DNA of 64,000 bases from an uncultured Clostridia bacterium. GTDB taxonomy: Bacteria > Bacillota > Clostridia > TANB77 > CAG-508. A model generated the notes under the pieces. The model had not been told where the DNA came from. It did no database searches and saw only the letters and a program-made list of their open reading frames with translations. Position numbers and translations under genes: made by a program. The DNA is taken from contig CAKPAI010000002.1 in assembly GCA_934133005.1 (NCBI GenBank), positions 62,001 to 126,000 on the forward strand, in the 5' to 3' direction. The first letter of the stretch is position 1, and every line of letters starts with the position of its first letter. Below, piece after piece: positions 36,149-43,796 of this stretch.

Positions 36149-37591
36149 TTATTGTATTTTTAATACTCCACCAATTGTTCTGTTTAATTCTGATTTTTCA
36201 TCTGGAACAATTACGTCTCCTCCAGCAATTACAACTAGATCACCTTTTTCAAGAATTTCTTGTTTCTTTAATTTTTCAATTCCAGCTTCAATTGTTTTGT
36301 TTATTGTTTCTTTGCTTTCAACATATACTGGTGTTACATTCCAAGCTAATGCTAATTGATTGAATGTTTTTCTATTATCTGTTATAGCAATTATTGGACA
36401 TCCAGCACCAAGACCTGCTAAGTTTCTTGCTGTGTTTCCACTATTTGTATAACAAATTATTCCATCAGCTTTTATGTTTTTAGCCATTACACAAGTTGCA
36501 TATGCTGTGTTTATTTCTAATGAATCAAGAACCATGTTCTCATTTTCATCAAATCTCTTCCAGTAGTTAATTTCTGGTTCAACTCTGTTTGCTATTTTAA
36601 CCATTGTTTTAACACATTCAACTGGATAATCACCTTGTGCACATTCTCCAGAAAGCATTATTGCACTTGTTCTGTCATAAATAGCATTTGCAACATCACT
36701 TGCTTCAGCTCTCGTTGGTAATGGTTGATGTGTCATTGATTCAAGCATTTGTGTAGCTGTTATTGCTGGTTTGTTTTGTTTGTTGCAAAGTTTGATGAAT
36801 CTCTTTTGCATTACAGGTGGTTCTGTGAAGTCTGTTTCTGTAGCCATATCTCCACGAGCTATCATTTGAGCATCAGCTAAATCAACTATTGTTTCCATGT
36901 TTGAAAGTCCTTCAACATTTTCAACTTTAGTAATTATTTTGATATCTTTTCCACCATTTTCGTCTAATACTTTTCTTACATTGTTTATATCTTCTGCATT
37001 TCTAGCAAATGATATTGCAACATAATCATATTCATGTTCACAAGCAGTTTTTAAATCAGCTATATCTTTTTCAGCAAGACCTGGTAATCTTATAACTGTT
37101 CCAGGTAAGTTCATAGTTTTTCTGCTTCCTAATCCATTTCCATGAACAACTGTTGTTATTATATCTTTTCCAGATATTTCTTCAACTTTTAATTCTATAG
37201 CACCATCATCAATTAATATTTTTGTTCCTGGTTTTACATCTTTATATAATTCTTTGTATGATACAGAAACACCTTCTTCGTTTCCTGTTACATCTTCATT
37301 ATATAATGTAAATTTTTGTCCATCTTTTAATTGGATTTTTGTATTTTTTCCAGTATATAACATTCCTGTTCTTATTTCTGGGCCCTTCATATCTAGTAAT
37401 AAAGCTATTGGAAGGTCTTTTTCTTTTCTTAATCTAATAATATTTTCTGTTTTTTCAGATTGTTCATCCCAGCTTCCATGAGAATAATTTACTCTGCAAA
37501 CATTTAATCCTGCATCAAATAATTCTTCTAATCTGTTTTCAGAAGCAGGTCCTATTGTTCCAACAATTTTTGTTTTTCTTAAAGATTTCAT
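36149..37591 (-). CDS. pyk: Pyruvate kinase
   Basis: 480 residues, the length of enzymes lacking the extra C-terminal PEP-utiliser domain. The start MKSLRKTKIVGTIGPASE, DMKGPEIRTG, TKVENVEGLSNMETI, MIARGDMATE and SGECAQGDYPVE motifs are present. It converts PEP and ADP to pyruvate and ATP, the last step of glycolysis. It is transcribed alone from a strong promoter, away from the glycolytic operon at 55-60 kb. Confidence 0.95.
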   Translation of the reverse strand: MKSLRKTKIVGTIGPASENRLEELFDAGLNVCRVNYSHGSWDEQSEKTENIIRLRKEKDLPIALLLDMKGPEIRTGMLYTGKNTKIQLKDGQKFTLYNEDVTGNEEGVSVSYKELYKDVKPGTKILIDDGAIELKVEEISGKDIITTVVHGNGLGSRKTMNLPGTVIRLPGLAEKDIADLKTACEHEYDYVAISFARNAEDINNVRKVLDENGGKDIKIITKVENVEGLSNMETIVDLADAQMIARGDMATETDFTEPPVMQKRFIKLCNKQNKPAITATQMLESMTHQPLPTRAEASDVANAIYDRTSAIMLSGECAQGDYPVECVKTMVKIANRVEPEINYWKRFDENENMVLDSLEINTAYATCVMAKNIKADGIICYTNSGNTARNLAGLGAGCPIIAITDNRKTFNQLALAWNVTPVYVESKETINKTIEAGIEKLKKQEILEKGDLVVIAGGDVIVPDEKSELNRTIGGVLKIQ

Positions 37592-37667
37592 TGTTTAATC
37601 CCTCTTTCTTTTTATTTTTATGTATGCTGTTTAGAGCAACATATATTATCTTATTTAAGCATTTGTT

Positions 37668-37696
37668 ATTATAGCATTATATTATGCCATTTTCAA
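37668..37696 (-). promoter_or_regulatory. Promoter of pyk
   Basis: Minus strand TTGAAA (37691-37696), 17-base spacer, TATAAT (37668-37673). Confidence 0.7.
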
Positions 37697-37726
37697 GCAT
37701 TTTTCTAAAAAATTCGACAAAATTGC

Positions 37727-37756
37727 TTGACAATCAATTTTTATTTATTGTATCCT
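37727..37756 (+). promoter_or_regulatory. Promoter of mscL
   Basis: TTGACA (37727-37732), 18-base spacer, TATCCT (37751-37756) with a TG just before the -10 box. Confidence 0.5.
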
Positions 37757-37801
37757 AAATATTGATATTTAAACATTTTATTATATGAAGGAGATTTTTA
37801 T

Positions 37802-38371
37802 ATGTTAAAAGAATTTAAAGAATTTGCAATAAAAGGTAATGTTGTTGATTTAGCTGTCGGTGTTGTAATTGGTGGCGCTTTTCAAAAGATAGTAACTTCT
37901 TTAGTTGAAGATATCATAATGCCTGCAATTTCAATATTTACGGGTAAAATTGATTTTTCAGACATGGTCCTTACAGTTGGCAATTCATCTATTAAATACG
38001 GAAATTTTATAACAGCTATTGTAAACTTTTTAATAATTGCTTTTTCTATATTTTTAATTGTTAGATACATAAACAAACTAAATAAGAAAGAAGCTCAAAA
38101 ATTAAAAGACTTTAGTGAAAGTTTAATTGATAAAATTGATAAAAAAGGTGTTATAAAAGCTAAAAGAATTGAAAAAGAAAAGAAAAACAAGAAAGAAACT
38201 ATTCCAGAAACAAAACTTTGTCCTTATTGCTTAACAGAAGTAAAATACAAAGCAACAAGATGTCCTCATTGTACTTCTGAATTACCAGACCTATCAAAGC
38301 TTGTTGAAAATAAAGAGAAAACTGAAACTCAAGAGAATTCAGAAAACAATTCGAATGAAAATAAAAATTAA
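37802..38371 (+). CDS. mscL: Large-conductance mechanosensitive channel with C-terminal zinc ribbon
   Basis: 189 residues. The first 110 are a normal MscL: FKEFAIKGNVVDLAVGVVIG (TM1), a periplasmic loop, then NFLIIAFSIFLIV (TM2). Instead of stopping after the usual bundle, the chain has a lysine-rich stretch and a zinc ribbon CPYC-x10-CPHC (near 138-155), then an acidic Glu/Asn tail. MscL opens under membrane tension to release solutes. The ribbon would lie in the cytoplasm below the pore. AAGGAG precedes the start. Confidence 0.92.
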   Translation: MLKEFKEFAIKGNVVDLAVGVVIGGAFQKIVTSLVEDIIMPAISIFTGKIDFSDMVLTVGNSSIKYGNFITAIVNFLIIAFSIFLIVRYINKLNKKEAQKLKDFSESLIDKIDKKGVIKAKRIEKEKKNKKETIPETKLCPYCLTEVKYKATRCPHCTSELPDLSKLVENKEKTETQENSENNSNENKN

Positions 38372-38375
38372 AAAT

Positions 38376-38420
38376 AAATTCCTAAATTATAGTGTATTAC
38401 TAAAATTTAGGAATTTTTAT
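38376..38420 (+). terminator. Terminator after mscL
   Basis: AAATTCCTAAATT and AATTTAGGAATTT pair across about 15 bases, followed by T5. It also lies next to the stop of the convergent zinc-ribbon gene. Confidence 0.75.
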
Positions 38421-38423
38421 TAA

Positions 38424-38585
38424 TTATGCACGATTATTATTTCTTTGTGCTTTTCTTGCTTTTCTACATTCTGGGCATCTTACTGGTTCATTTGTGAAAC
38501 CTTTTTCAGCATAAAATGCTTGCTCACCCTCTGTGAAAACAAATTCTTTACCACAATCTTTACATACTATAGTTTTGTCTGCCAT
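38424..38585 (-). CDS. Small zinc-ribbon protein
   Basis: 53 residues starting MADKTIVCKDCGKEFVFTEG. It has two CxxC pairs (CKDC and CPEC, about 30 residues apart) with EQAFYAEKGF between and a basic tail. This matches a small probable zinc-ribbon family widespread in Firmicutes, of unknown role. The ribosome binding site is very strong (AAGGAGGT). It can be hidden by an upstream inverted repeat, suggesting that translation is regulated. Confidence 0.88.
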   Translation of the reverse strand: MADKTIVCKDCGKEFVFTEGEQAFYAEKGFTNEPVRCPECRKARKAQRNNNRA

Positions 38586-38596
38586 GATATTTACCT

Positions 38597-38653
38597 CCTT
38601 CTTAAAAGTTTCATTTAATAATTTTTGGACTAATTTCTACTTTTTTAAGAAGG
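38597..38653 (-). promoter_or_regulatory. Hairpin that can sequester the ribosome binding site of the zinc-ribbon gene
   Basis: On the minus strand CCTTCTTAAAAAAGT (38639-38653) pairs with ACTTTTAAGAAGG (38597-38609), with a two-base bulge. The second arm runs into the AAGGAGG site, so folding would block initiation. Confidence 0.55.
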
Positions 38654-38770
38654 AAATATATCTACAAAATAATTAAACTGGCTTCTGCCTTTTTGTAATA
38701 TATCATACATCTAAAAAAACTTCAAGCAAAAGCTTAAAGTTTTTCTTAATTTTTCTGTCAAGAATTGACA

Positions 38771-39673
38771 TTATTCTTCTTTTTCAGCTAAATAGTGTAT
38801 ATTTTTAGAAAATGCTATTATGCTTTCAAAAATTACTGGTAATAGCCATAATCCAAATGAGAATCCTACACCTTTTCCAAATTTTTCAGCAAGCATAAAT
38901 TTACTTGCAACAGACACAATCCATAATATAATCCATCCTACAATTGGAATTAGTAATAATAAAAGCCACCATGCAGACATTTGGCACACTTTAAGCATCA
39001 CAACATTTCTATATATTGGCACAATTGAGGCCCAAGGTTTCCTTCCAGCTTTTTTGTATATTATACATCTTAATAGTGTTCTATAAACAAAAATTATTAC
39101 ACATATTATAAAAATATTTTTTATTATTTTAATGGAACCAACCATATTAAATATCAAATTTACTTTATCTTTTGTAGTAAGATTTGAAGTTACTTCTGTT
39201 AAGATTTCTTGAGCAGTAGCTCCTTCTTCTAATTTATTTCCTATTTTTTCCACATCAACTGATTTTAAAATTTTTTTAGCTTGTTCTGTCGAAATATTAT
39301 TAAGCACATTTACAGCTGTTTGTATATTTTCCTCTTTGATGCCATTTTCTTTCAAAGTATTTTTATTTTCATTTATTATTTCTGCAATTTTTTCATTAGA
39401 GTACTTTTCACTTATTTGCTCATATAAATTGGTAGCTTCAGTTAATAATGTCTTATTTATTCCTTCAGAATTTATAGTTGACATTAAATTTATAATAGTA
39501 TCTTTTATTTCCTCATCTGATGCCATAAAATTTAAGCTTTGTTCATTTGTTACAACTATATTCCTTGTATTATTTTCTATATTGTTTTTTGCTTCTGCCA
39601 TATTGCTTGCAAATGCTAATATTACTACAAAATTTATAAAAATAACTGCTACTTTTATTACTATCTTCTTCAT
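38771..39673 (-). CDS. Signal-peptide protein with C-terminal DUF5684 membrane domain
   Basis: 300 residues from the ATG at 39671-39673 (AGAGGA upstream; an earlier ATG at 39709 lacks one). A signal sequence (IVIKVAVIFINFVVILAFAS) precedes a soluble helical region of about 140 residues rich in Asn and Glu. Four membrane helices follow with KKAGRKPWASIVPIYRNVVM and FGKGVGFSFGLWLLP, the DUF5684 pattern. The function is unknown. The soluble part looks exported and may sense something outside. Confidence 0.75.
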   Translation of the reverse strand: MKKIVIKVAVIFINFVVILAFASNMAEAKNNIENNTRNIVVTNEQSLNFMASDEEIKDTIINLMSTINSEGINKTLLTEATNLYEQISEKYSNEKIAEIINENKNTLKENGIKEENIQTAVNVLNNISTEQAKKILKSVDVEKIGNKLEEGATAQEILTEVTSNLTTKDKVNLIFNMVGSIKIIKNIFIICVIIFVYRTLLRCIIYKKAGRKPWASIVPIYRNVVMLKVCQMSAWWLLLLLIPIVGWIILWIVSVASKFMLAEKFGKGVGFSFGLWLLPVIFESIIAFSKNIHYLAEKEE

Positions 39674-39801
39674 TTTTCTTCCTCTTTTTCGTTCGTTGTT
39701 ATAAAGCATAACACTTTAAATATTTTTTATCAATAATTTTTCATAATTTTTTGTTATTATTTTAATTATTACAAATATATTTTATTAAAAGGAGTTTTTT
39801 A

Positions 39802-40695
39802 ATGATAGTAAACCCATGTATTAATTATACTTCAAAAAAATTAGAAGAAACGCTAAAGTTATTAGAAAAAAATTATAAAATAGATTTTTTCTCTATTGGT
39901 AGCTCAACTTTAAGTACTCCAATATACTCCGTAAAAATTGGAACAGGACCAATAAAGCTTGCATATTTTGCATCAATTCATGCAAATGAATCTATAACTA
40001 CTAATCTTCTAATAAAATTCATAGAAGATATTTGCAATTTATACACATCTGGCTCAAAAAGAATTTTAAATTTATTTTCAAAAGTAACATTTTATATTAT
40101 ACCTCTTGTAAATCCTGATGGTGTTGATTTAGTAAATTCTAATAATGAAAATTTACAAAAAATAACAAAGCCTATTGCTGAAAAATTTCCAGATATTCCA
40201 TTTCCATCTGGTTGGAAAAGTAATATTCGAGGTGTTGATTTAAACCTGCAGTTTCCTGCAAATTGGTCAAAAGCAAAAGAAATCAAATATAATTTAGGTT
40301 TTAACAAGCCTGCTCCTTGCAACTTTGTAGGTTCTTGCTATTTAACAGAACCTGAAGCAATTTCAGTTTATAATTTATGCTTACTTGAAAATTTTGACCT
40401 AATTTTATGTTATCACACACAGGGAAAAGAAATTTATTGGCAGTACCAAGATTATGCGCCTAAAAAAGCTTATGATATTGGACTCGCTCTAGCCCAAGCA
40501 AGTAATTACAAATTAACTACTCCAGACTTTAACTCTAGTTTTGCAGGATTAAAAGACTGGTTTCTTCAAAAATATCAAAAGCCAGCCTTCACAATCGAAG
40601 CAGGCTTAGGCTCAAATCCGCTTCCTATTTCACAATTTAATGAAATCTATTCAGACAATTTTGAATTATTATTAAAAGCAGCAGAACTTATTTAA
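39802..40695 (+). CDS. M14-family zinc carboxypeptidase, probable gamma-D-glutamyl-diamino acid endopeptidase
   Basis: 297 residues with the M14 zinc site: ASIHANESITTNLL (HxxE), RGVDLNLQFPANW (Arg/Asn substrate site), CYHTQGKEIYW (second His) and the catalytic Glu in FTIEAGLGSNPL. The sequence resembles endopeptidase I/MpaA-type enzymes that cut the D-Glu-meso-DAP bond of cell-wall peptides. No signal peptide or LysM repeats are present, so it probably works inside the cell on recycled muropeptides. AAAGGAG precedes the ATG. Confidence 0.85.
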   Translation: MIVNPCINYTSKKLEETLKLLEKNYKIDFFSIGSSTLSTPIYSVKIGTGPIKLAYFASIHANESITTNLLIKFIEDICNLYTSGSKRILNLFSKVTFYIIPLVNPDGVDLVNSNNENLQKITKPIAEKFPDIPFPSGWKSNIRGVDLNLQFPANWSKAKEIKYNLGFNKPAPCNFVGSCYLTEPEAISVYNLCLLENFDLILCYHTQGKEIYWQYQDYAPKKAYDIGLALAQASNYKLTTPDFNSSFAGLKDWFLQKYQKPAFTIEAGLGSNPLPISQFNEIYSDNFELLLKAAELI

Positions 40696-40709
40696 GTTCT
40701 TACTGCTTT
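40676..40709. terminator. Possible terminator between the convergent M14 and DUF3298 genes
   Basis: AAGCAG, AACTTA and their complements form an imperfect hairpin over the end of the M14 gene. Confidence 0.35.
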
Positions 40710-40711
40710 AT

Positions 40712-41323
40712 TTATATTTCAAATACTCTTATTCCACTAGAATATGGTGCAATATCATATTGTTGATAATAAACTGAAACACCTTTATTTGTAATATAAA
40801 AACTTTTAGGGTTAAAATTGTCTATTACCATTTTGCAATTATCCTCAAAATATATACTTGGATTTTTTTCAATTTGTGAATTTATTTGCTTAAATATATT
40901 TTGTAAAAAATATGGATTTTTAAATAATTGATATAATTCGATTTTTTTATTCTCTCTTATATCCCAAGTCTCAGAAGTTCTAAGAGTTGTTCCATGAGCC
41001 CCTCCATCAAAGACATACTCATCATAATATAAGCTTACAATATCATCTACATTTAGAGTTATTTTAAATACTCTATTCACTTCAAATACCATTAATGGAT
41101 AGCCATTTTGCTTATTATATTTATATGTTTTGATAGCTTCATTATACAATTCTTGCTCACTTCTTTTTTGTAAATCAAGTGCCATTTTTTGATTTTCTTT
41201 ATTAAAATTTACAATTCCTGCACTACTCCCCTCTATTTCAGGATACTCAATATGATACTTTAATATTATATTTCCGTCATATTTTAAGCTTTTCTCTAAA
41301 ATTTTTTTATTTATTTTTAGCAT
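40712..41323 (-). CDS. DUF3298/DUF4163 domain protein
   Basis: 203 residues. The first 120 resemble the DUF4163 part seen in PdaC and RsiV (VSLYYDEYVFDGGAHGTTLRT, with the GGAHG block). The rest matches DUF3298, ending FNPKSFYITNKGVSVYYQQY and DIAPYSSG. In relatives this pair of domains lies outside the membrane and binds peptidoglycan or lysozyme. Here there is no signal peptide or membrane helix, which is unusual. The function is unknown. AGGAGGA precedes the start. Confidence 0.8.
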   Translation of the reverse strand: MLKINKKILEKSLKYDGNIILKYHIEYPEIEGSSAGIVNFNKENQKMALDLQKRSEQELYNEAIKTYKYNKQNGYPLMVFEVNRVFKITLNVDDIVSLYYDEYVFDGGAHGTTLRTSETWDIRENKKIELYQLFKNPYFLQNIFKQINSQIEKNPSIYFEDNCKMVIDNFNPKSFYITNKGVSVYYQQYDIAPYSSGIRVFEI

Positions 41324-41412
41324 ATTTTATCCTCCTACACTATTTTATTACTTTTTTATAAAAAAAGTTCGCTTGCCGTCATGTTTCGACAGACTTTTCG
41401 TTTTTTATAGTA

Positions 41413-41418
41413 TATAAT
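41413..41418 (+). promoter_or_regulatory. -10 box of the small-peptide (toxin) gene
   Basis: TATAAT, within a TATAGTATATAATAG context. The -35 region is weak (a TTCGACA-like element about 20 bases upstream). The implied transcript starts near 41425. Confidence 0.5.
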
Positions 41419-41422
41419 AGAG

Positions 41423-41458
41423 TTTCCTTTTTCTCTAAAAGGAAGAAGGGAGGTGTTT
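41423..41458 (+). promoter_or_regulatory. 5' hairpin and ribosome binding site region of the toxin mRNA
   Basis: TTCCTTTT and AAAAGGAA form a hairpin at the predicted 5' end. Alternatively TCCTTTTTC can pair with GAAGAAGGG (two G-U pairs), which would cover part of the GGGAGG ribosome binding site. GGCG and CGCC also flank the start codon. Confidence 0.45.
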
Positions 41459-41462
41459 GGCG

Positions 41463-41531
41463 ATGAAGCGCCTTATAGAAATATTGGCTCTTATCATAAT
41501 ATATCTTATTATAAAAGATAATAAAGATTAA
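41463..41531 (+). CDS. Fst-like hydrophobic peptide, candidate type I toxin
   Basis: 22 residues: basic start MKRLIE, a hydrophobic core (ILALIIIYLII) long enough for one short membrane helix, and a charged tail KDNKD. A strong GGGAGG lies ten bases upstream. The gene has its own -10 box, a structured leader and an immediate strong terminator, so it is a separate unit. A convergent antisense RNA can pair with its start region. I do not recognise the peptide itself; Fst of pAD1 is longer and has a Pro/Gly motif that is missing here. Membrane insertion as a toxin is inferred from layout and hydrophobicity. Confidence 0.65.
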   Translation: MKRLIEILALIIIYLIIKDNKD

Positions 41532-41533
41532 GA

Positions 41534-41607
41534 GCAAAAATCCCAGGAGTCTCGATCCTGGGATTTTCTGTGTTTTTCTTGAAACGCCTTATTTTTTAGC
41601 TTTCGCT
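41534..41607 (-). ncRNA. Candidate antitoxin RNA, convergent with the peptide gene
   Basis: It is predicted to start near 41607 from a perfect promoter and to stop at the shared bidirectional terminator, giving about 70 bases. Its 5' end can form AGC-GAAA-GCT. It then presents ATAAGGCGTTTC and AAACAC, complementary to the region from just after the ribosome binding site to codon 5 of the peptide mRNA. This is the RNA II arrangement of the pAD1 par locus. Confidence 0.6.
41537..41567. terminator. Bidirectional terminator shared by the peptide mRNA and the antisense RNA
   Basis: AAAATCCCAGGA and TCCTGGGATTTT form a perfect 12-base-pair stem with a seven-base loop, with T4 on one strand and T5 on the other. 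Confidence 0.85.
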
Positions 41608-41613
41608 ATACAT

Positions 41614-41642
41614 ATTATATAGCTTATTTTATTATATGTCAA
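41614..41642 (-). promoter_or_regulatory. Perfect sigma-A promoter for the antisense RNA
   Basis: Minus strand TTGACA (41637-41642), exactly 17 bases, TATAAT (41614-41619). Both boxes match consensus fully. No coding sequence on that strand begins within reach, so it must serve a non-coding RNA. Confidence 0.8.
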
Positions 41643-41656
41643 TAAAATATTATATA

Positions 41657-43090
41657 TTAGTGGAAATTTTTGGTATTTCTATCATTCATTTTATTTCCAC
41701 CTCTTTGATTACTTCCATTTGCAGTTACTGTTCCTGTCACTGTTATAGATACAGTTTCTTCGCCATTTACATATAAAGTATAAGTTTCACCATTTTTTAT
41801 TTTATTACTTGCAACACCTACTCCACTATACTTTTTAGTAGTTTCAAAGCTTGCAATTTCGCTTTCGTTACTATCTTTAACTGTAATTTTGTCACCACTG
41901 TTGCCACTATTATAGAAAACAATTTCATATACAGTTGAATCAGTACCTATGCTTTGCCACATTCCAGTTGAACCATAGCATATTAGTTCTCCTCCGTTCA
42001 TAACGCATACGCCATCATAATCAAGCGAGCTATCTCCATCAGAAGTTGGACCTGCAACTACAGTTTTTCCACCATTTATATACACTGAACCATTTGAATC
42101 AATTCCATCTCCTGTCGCATTTATATAAATTTCTCCGCTATTTATAATAATTCCAACATTTGAATTTACATTTTGCCCCATCATTCCTTCAGTGCTACTT
42201 CCATCTGATGCATTTATTCCATCATCTGATGCAGTAATATTTACTGTCCCGCCATTTATTTCAATTAATCTTGCTTCAATTCCTTCATAGCTTTTATTTA
42301 TATTTATTGTTCCACCATCAATTACAACATATCCTAAAGAACTGTCTTTTGTATTAGTTGATCTTATTCCTTTTTTAGTTGCCTCAATAGTAATTTTAGC
42401 ATTATTTATTGCAACAAAATCTTTTCCTCGTATTCCGTCATCTGCAGAAGTAATTTCAATTTCAGCATTTATTATTTTTAAAGTATCTTTACTAACTATT
42501 CCATCTTGATAATTACTATCTATTACAAGTTTTCCGCTTCCATTTATCACTAAATCTGTTTTTGTAAATAAAGTTCCATCAGGTTCTTGCTTATCTTCAT
42601 CAGTAAAGACTGTATAGTTTTCTGAATCAGTTAGATAATTTACTGAACCTTCTGCAAGAGTAATTATCAAATTATCTGCTTTTATTCCATTTATTGGAGC
42701 TGTAGTTTTACTTGTTATATTAACATTATCTAGCACAAGCTGAACATTTCCATTTTCTTGGCAGTTTATTTGAATACTTGCATCTGAAATTGTTCCAGTT
42801 ATATAGTATGTTCCAGCCTTTGTTATTGTAATTATGTTATCTTTAACAGTTACTCCATTGCCATCAACGGTTATTCCATCATCACTTAAATTAACTTTTG
42901 CAATGTAATTTCCTATTTCATTTGATAGTTCATTGCTTTCATAGCTTACTTCTACATTTTCTAAACTTACAGTAGTTGTAGTATTATTAGATATTTTTAT
43001 GTCATCTTTAAAATACAAATATAGTAAGGTCGATTGGATTATTACAAGAATAATTATTACTAATATTATCTTAGCTTTTTTGTTTTTCAT
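41657..43090 (-). CDS. Cthe_2159-like carbohydrate-binding beta-helix surface protein
   Basis: 477 residues. An N-terminal membrane anchor (IILVIIILVIIQSTLLYLYF) is followed by a beta-rich region. Many short repeats from about 130 to 380 have the DGIxxxDxxxIxxG rhythm typical of a right-handed parallel beta-helix (DDGIRGKDFVAIN, DDGINASDG, GDGIDSNGSVYING). This is the family of Cthe_2159, which binds acidic polysaccharides and calcium. The tail is Asn/Arg-rich. It is last in a four-gene unit with DUF4956, a VTC protein and a small membrane protein. AAAGGAG precedes the start. Confidence 0.85.
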   Translation of the reverse strand: MKNKKAKIILVIIILVIIQSTLLYLYFKDDIKISNNTTTTVSLENVEVSYESNELSNEIGNYIAKVNLSDDGITVDGNGVTVKDNIITITKAGTYYITGTISDASIQINCQENGNVQLVLDNVNITSKTTAPINGIKADNLIITLAEGSVNYLTDSENYTVFTDEDKQEPDGTLFTKTDLVINGSGKLVIDSNYQDGIVSKDTLKIINAEIEITSADDGIRGKDFVAINNAKITIEATKKGIRSTNTKDSSLGYVVIDGGTININKSYEGIEARLIEINGGTVNITASDDGINASDGSSTEGMMGQNVNSNVGIIINSGEIYINATGDGIDSNGSVYINGGKTVVAGPTSDGDSSLDYDGVCVMNGGELICYGSTGMWQSIGTDSTVYEIVFYNSGNSGDKITVKDSNESEIASFETTKKYSGVGVASNKIKNGETYTLYVNGEETVSITVTGTVTANGSNQRGGNKMNDRNTKNFH

Positions 43091-43105
43091 AGTTAAAACT
43101 CCTTT

Positions 43106-43783
43106 CTATAATTCTACTTCATTATATTCTGGGCGTTCTAGTGCAACTAACATATTTCCATTTCTTGTTCTTATTTCGTCCATAAATGCTTTAGGACTTT
43201 TCTCTTCTTTCATATTTACATTATATATTAGTTCATACATGCTTCCCATATTTGTTGTTTTTACTTTTTCAAGTTCTCTTGATTTTGTAAATTCATCAAA
43301 TAAATCATCAAATACAGTTTCATAATCTAAACTTTCTGGAACTATTATTTTTAATTTTCTATCTGTTACATTTTCTTTTCTATTTGTAATTTTTGTTATA
43401 ACTATCATTAATACTGCTATTATTACTGTAAATATCACACTATATACAATATATCCCATTCCTAAAGCTAGACCTACTGCCATTGCCCAGAGAACACTTA
43501 TCATTTCTTTTGCATTACCTTGCATGCTTCTAAATCTAATTAAGCTAAATGCTCCTGCTACCGCAAGTGATGTTCCTAAATTTCCATTAACTAATAATAT
43601 TACCACTTGCACAAGTGCTGGAAGTGCAACTAACGCCATAAAAAAATTTGAACTTGTTTTTTTACTCGTTATTTTGTGTACAATACTAATTACTACTCCT
43701 AAAATTATTGCAACTGCTATGCATGCAATGCAACTCCCAAAATCTATTGTAGCTGTGCTACTACTAAATATACTTTCTAACAT
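43106..43783 (-). CDS. DUF4956 membrane protein
   Basis: 225 residues with four membrane helices in the first 145 (CIACIAVAIILGVVISIV onward) and the segment AGAFSLIRFRSMQGNAKEM, hallmark of DUF4956. The cytoplasmic tail holds two ferredoxin-like strands (LKIIVPESLDYETVFDDLFD). Genes of this family are regularly next to VTC-domain genes, as here. The function is unknown; transport or polymerase partnering is a guess from context. Confidence 0.88.
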   Translation of the reverse strand: MLESIFSSSTATIDFGSCIACIAVAIILGVVISIVHKITSKKTSSNFFMALVALPALVQVVILLVNGNLGTSLAVAGAFSLIRFRSMQGNAKEMISVLWAMAVGLALGMGYIVYSVIFTVIIAVLMIVITKITNRKENVTDRKLKIIVPESLDYETVFDDLFDEFTKSRELEKVKTTNMGSMYELIYNVNMKEEKSPKAFMDEIRTRNGNMLVALERPEYNEVEL

Positions 43784-43796
43784 TTTTTATTCCTCC

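Larger units (their letters stand above)
41453..41592. repeat. Two pairs of direct repeats linking toxin and antitoxin RNAs
   Basis: Pair 1 is GTGTTT at 41453-41458 and 41570-41575. Pair 2 is GAAGCGCCTTAT at 41465-41476 and GAAACGCCTTAT at 41581-41592. Because the second copies are transcribed from the opposite strand, the antisense RNA is complementary to the first copies. The only difference becomes a G-U pair. Confidence 0.7.

Noticed and set aside
41340..41460. Start of a longer plus-strand gene
   Set aside because: Stops occur in all frames before the small peptide; the region is a leader.
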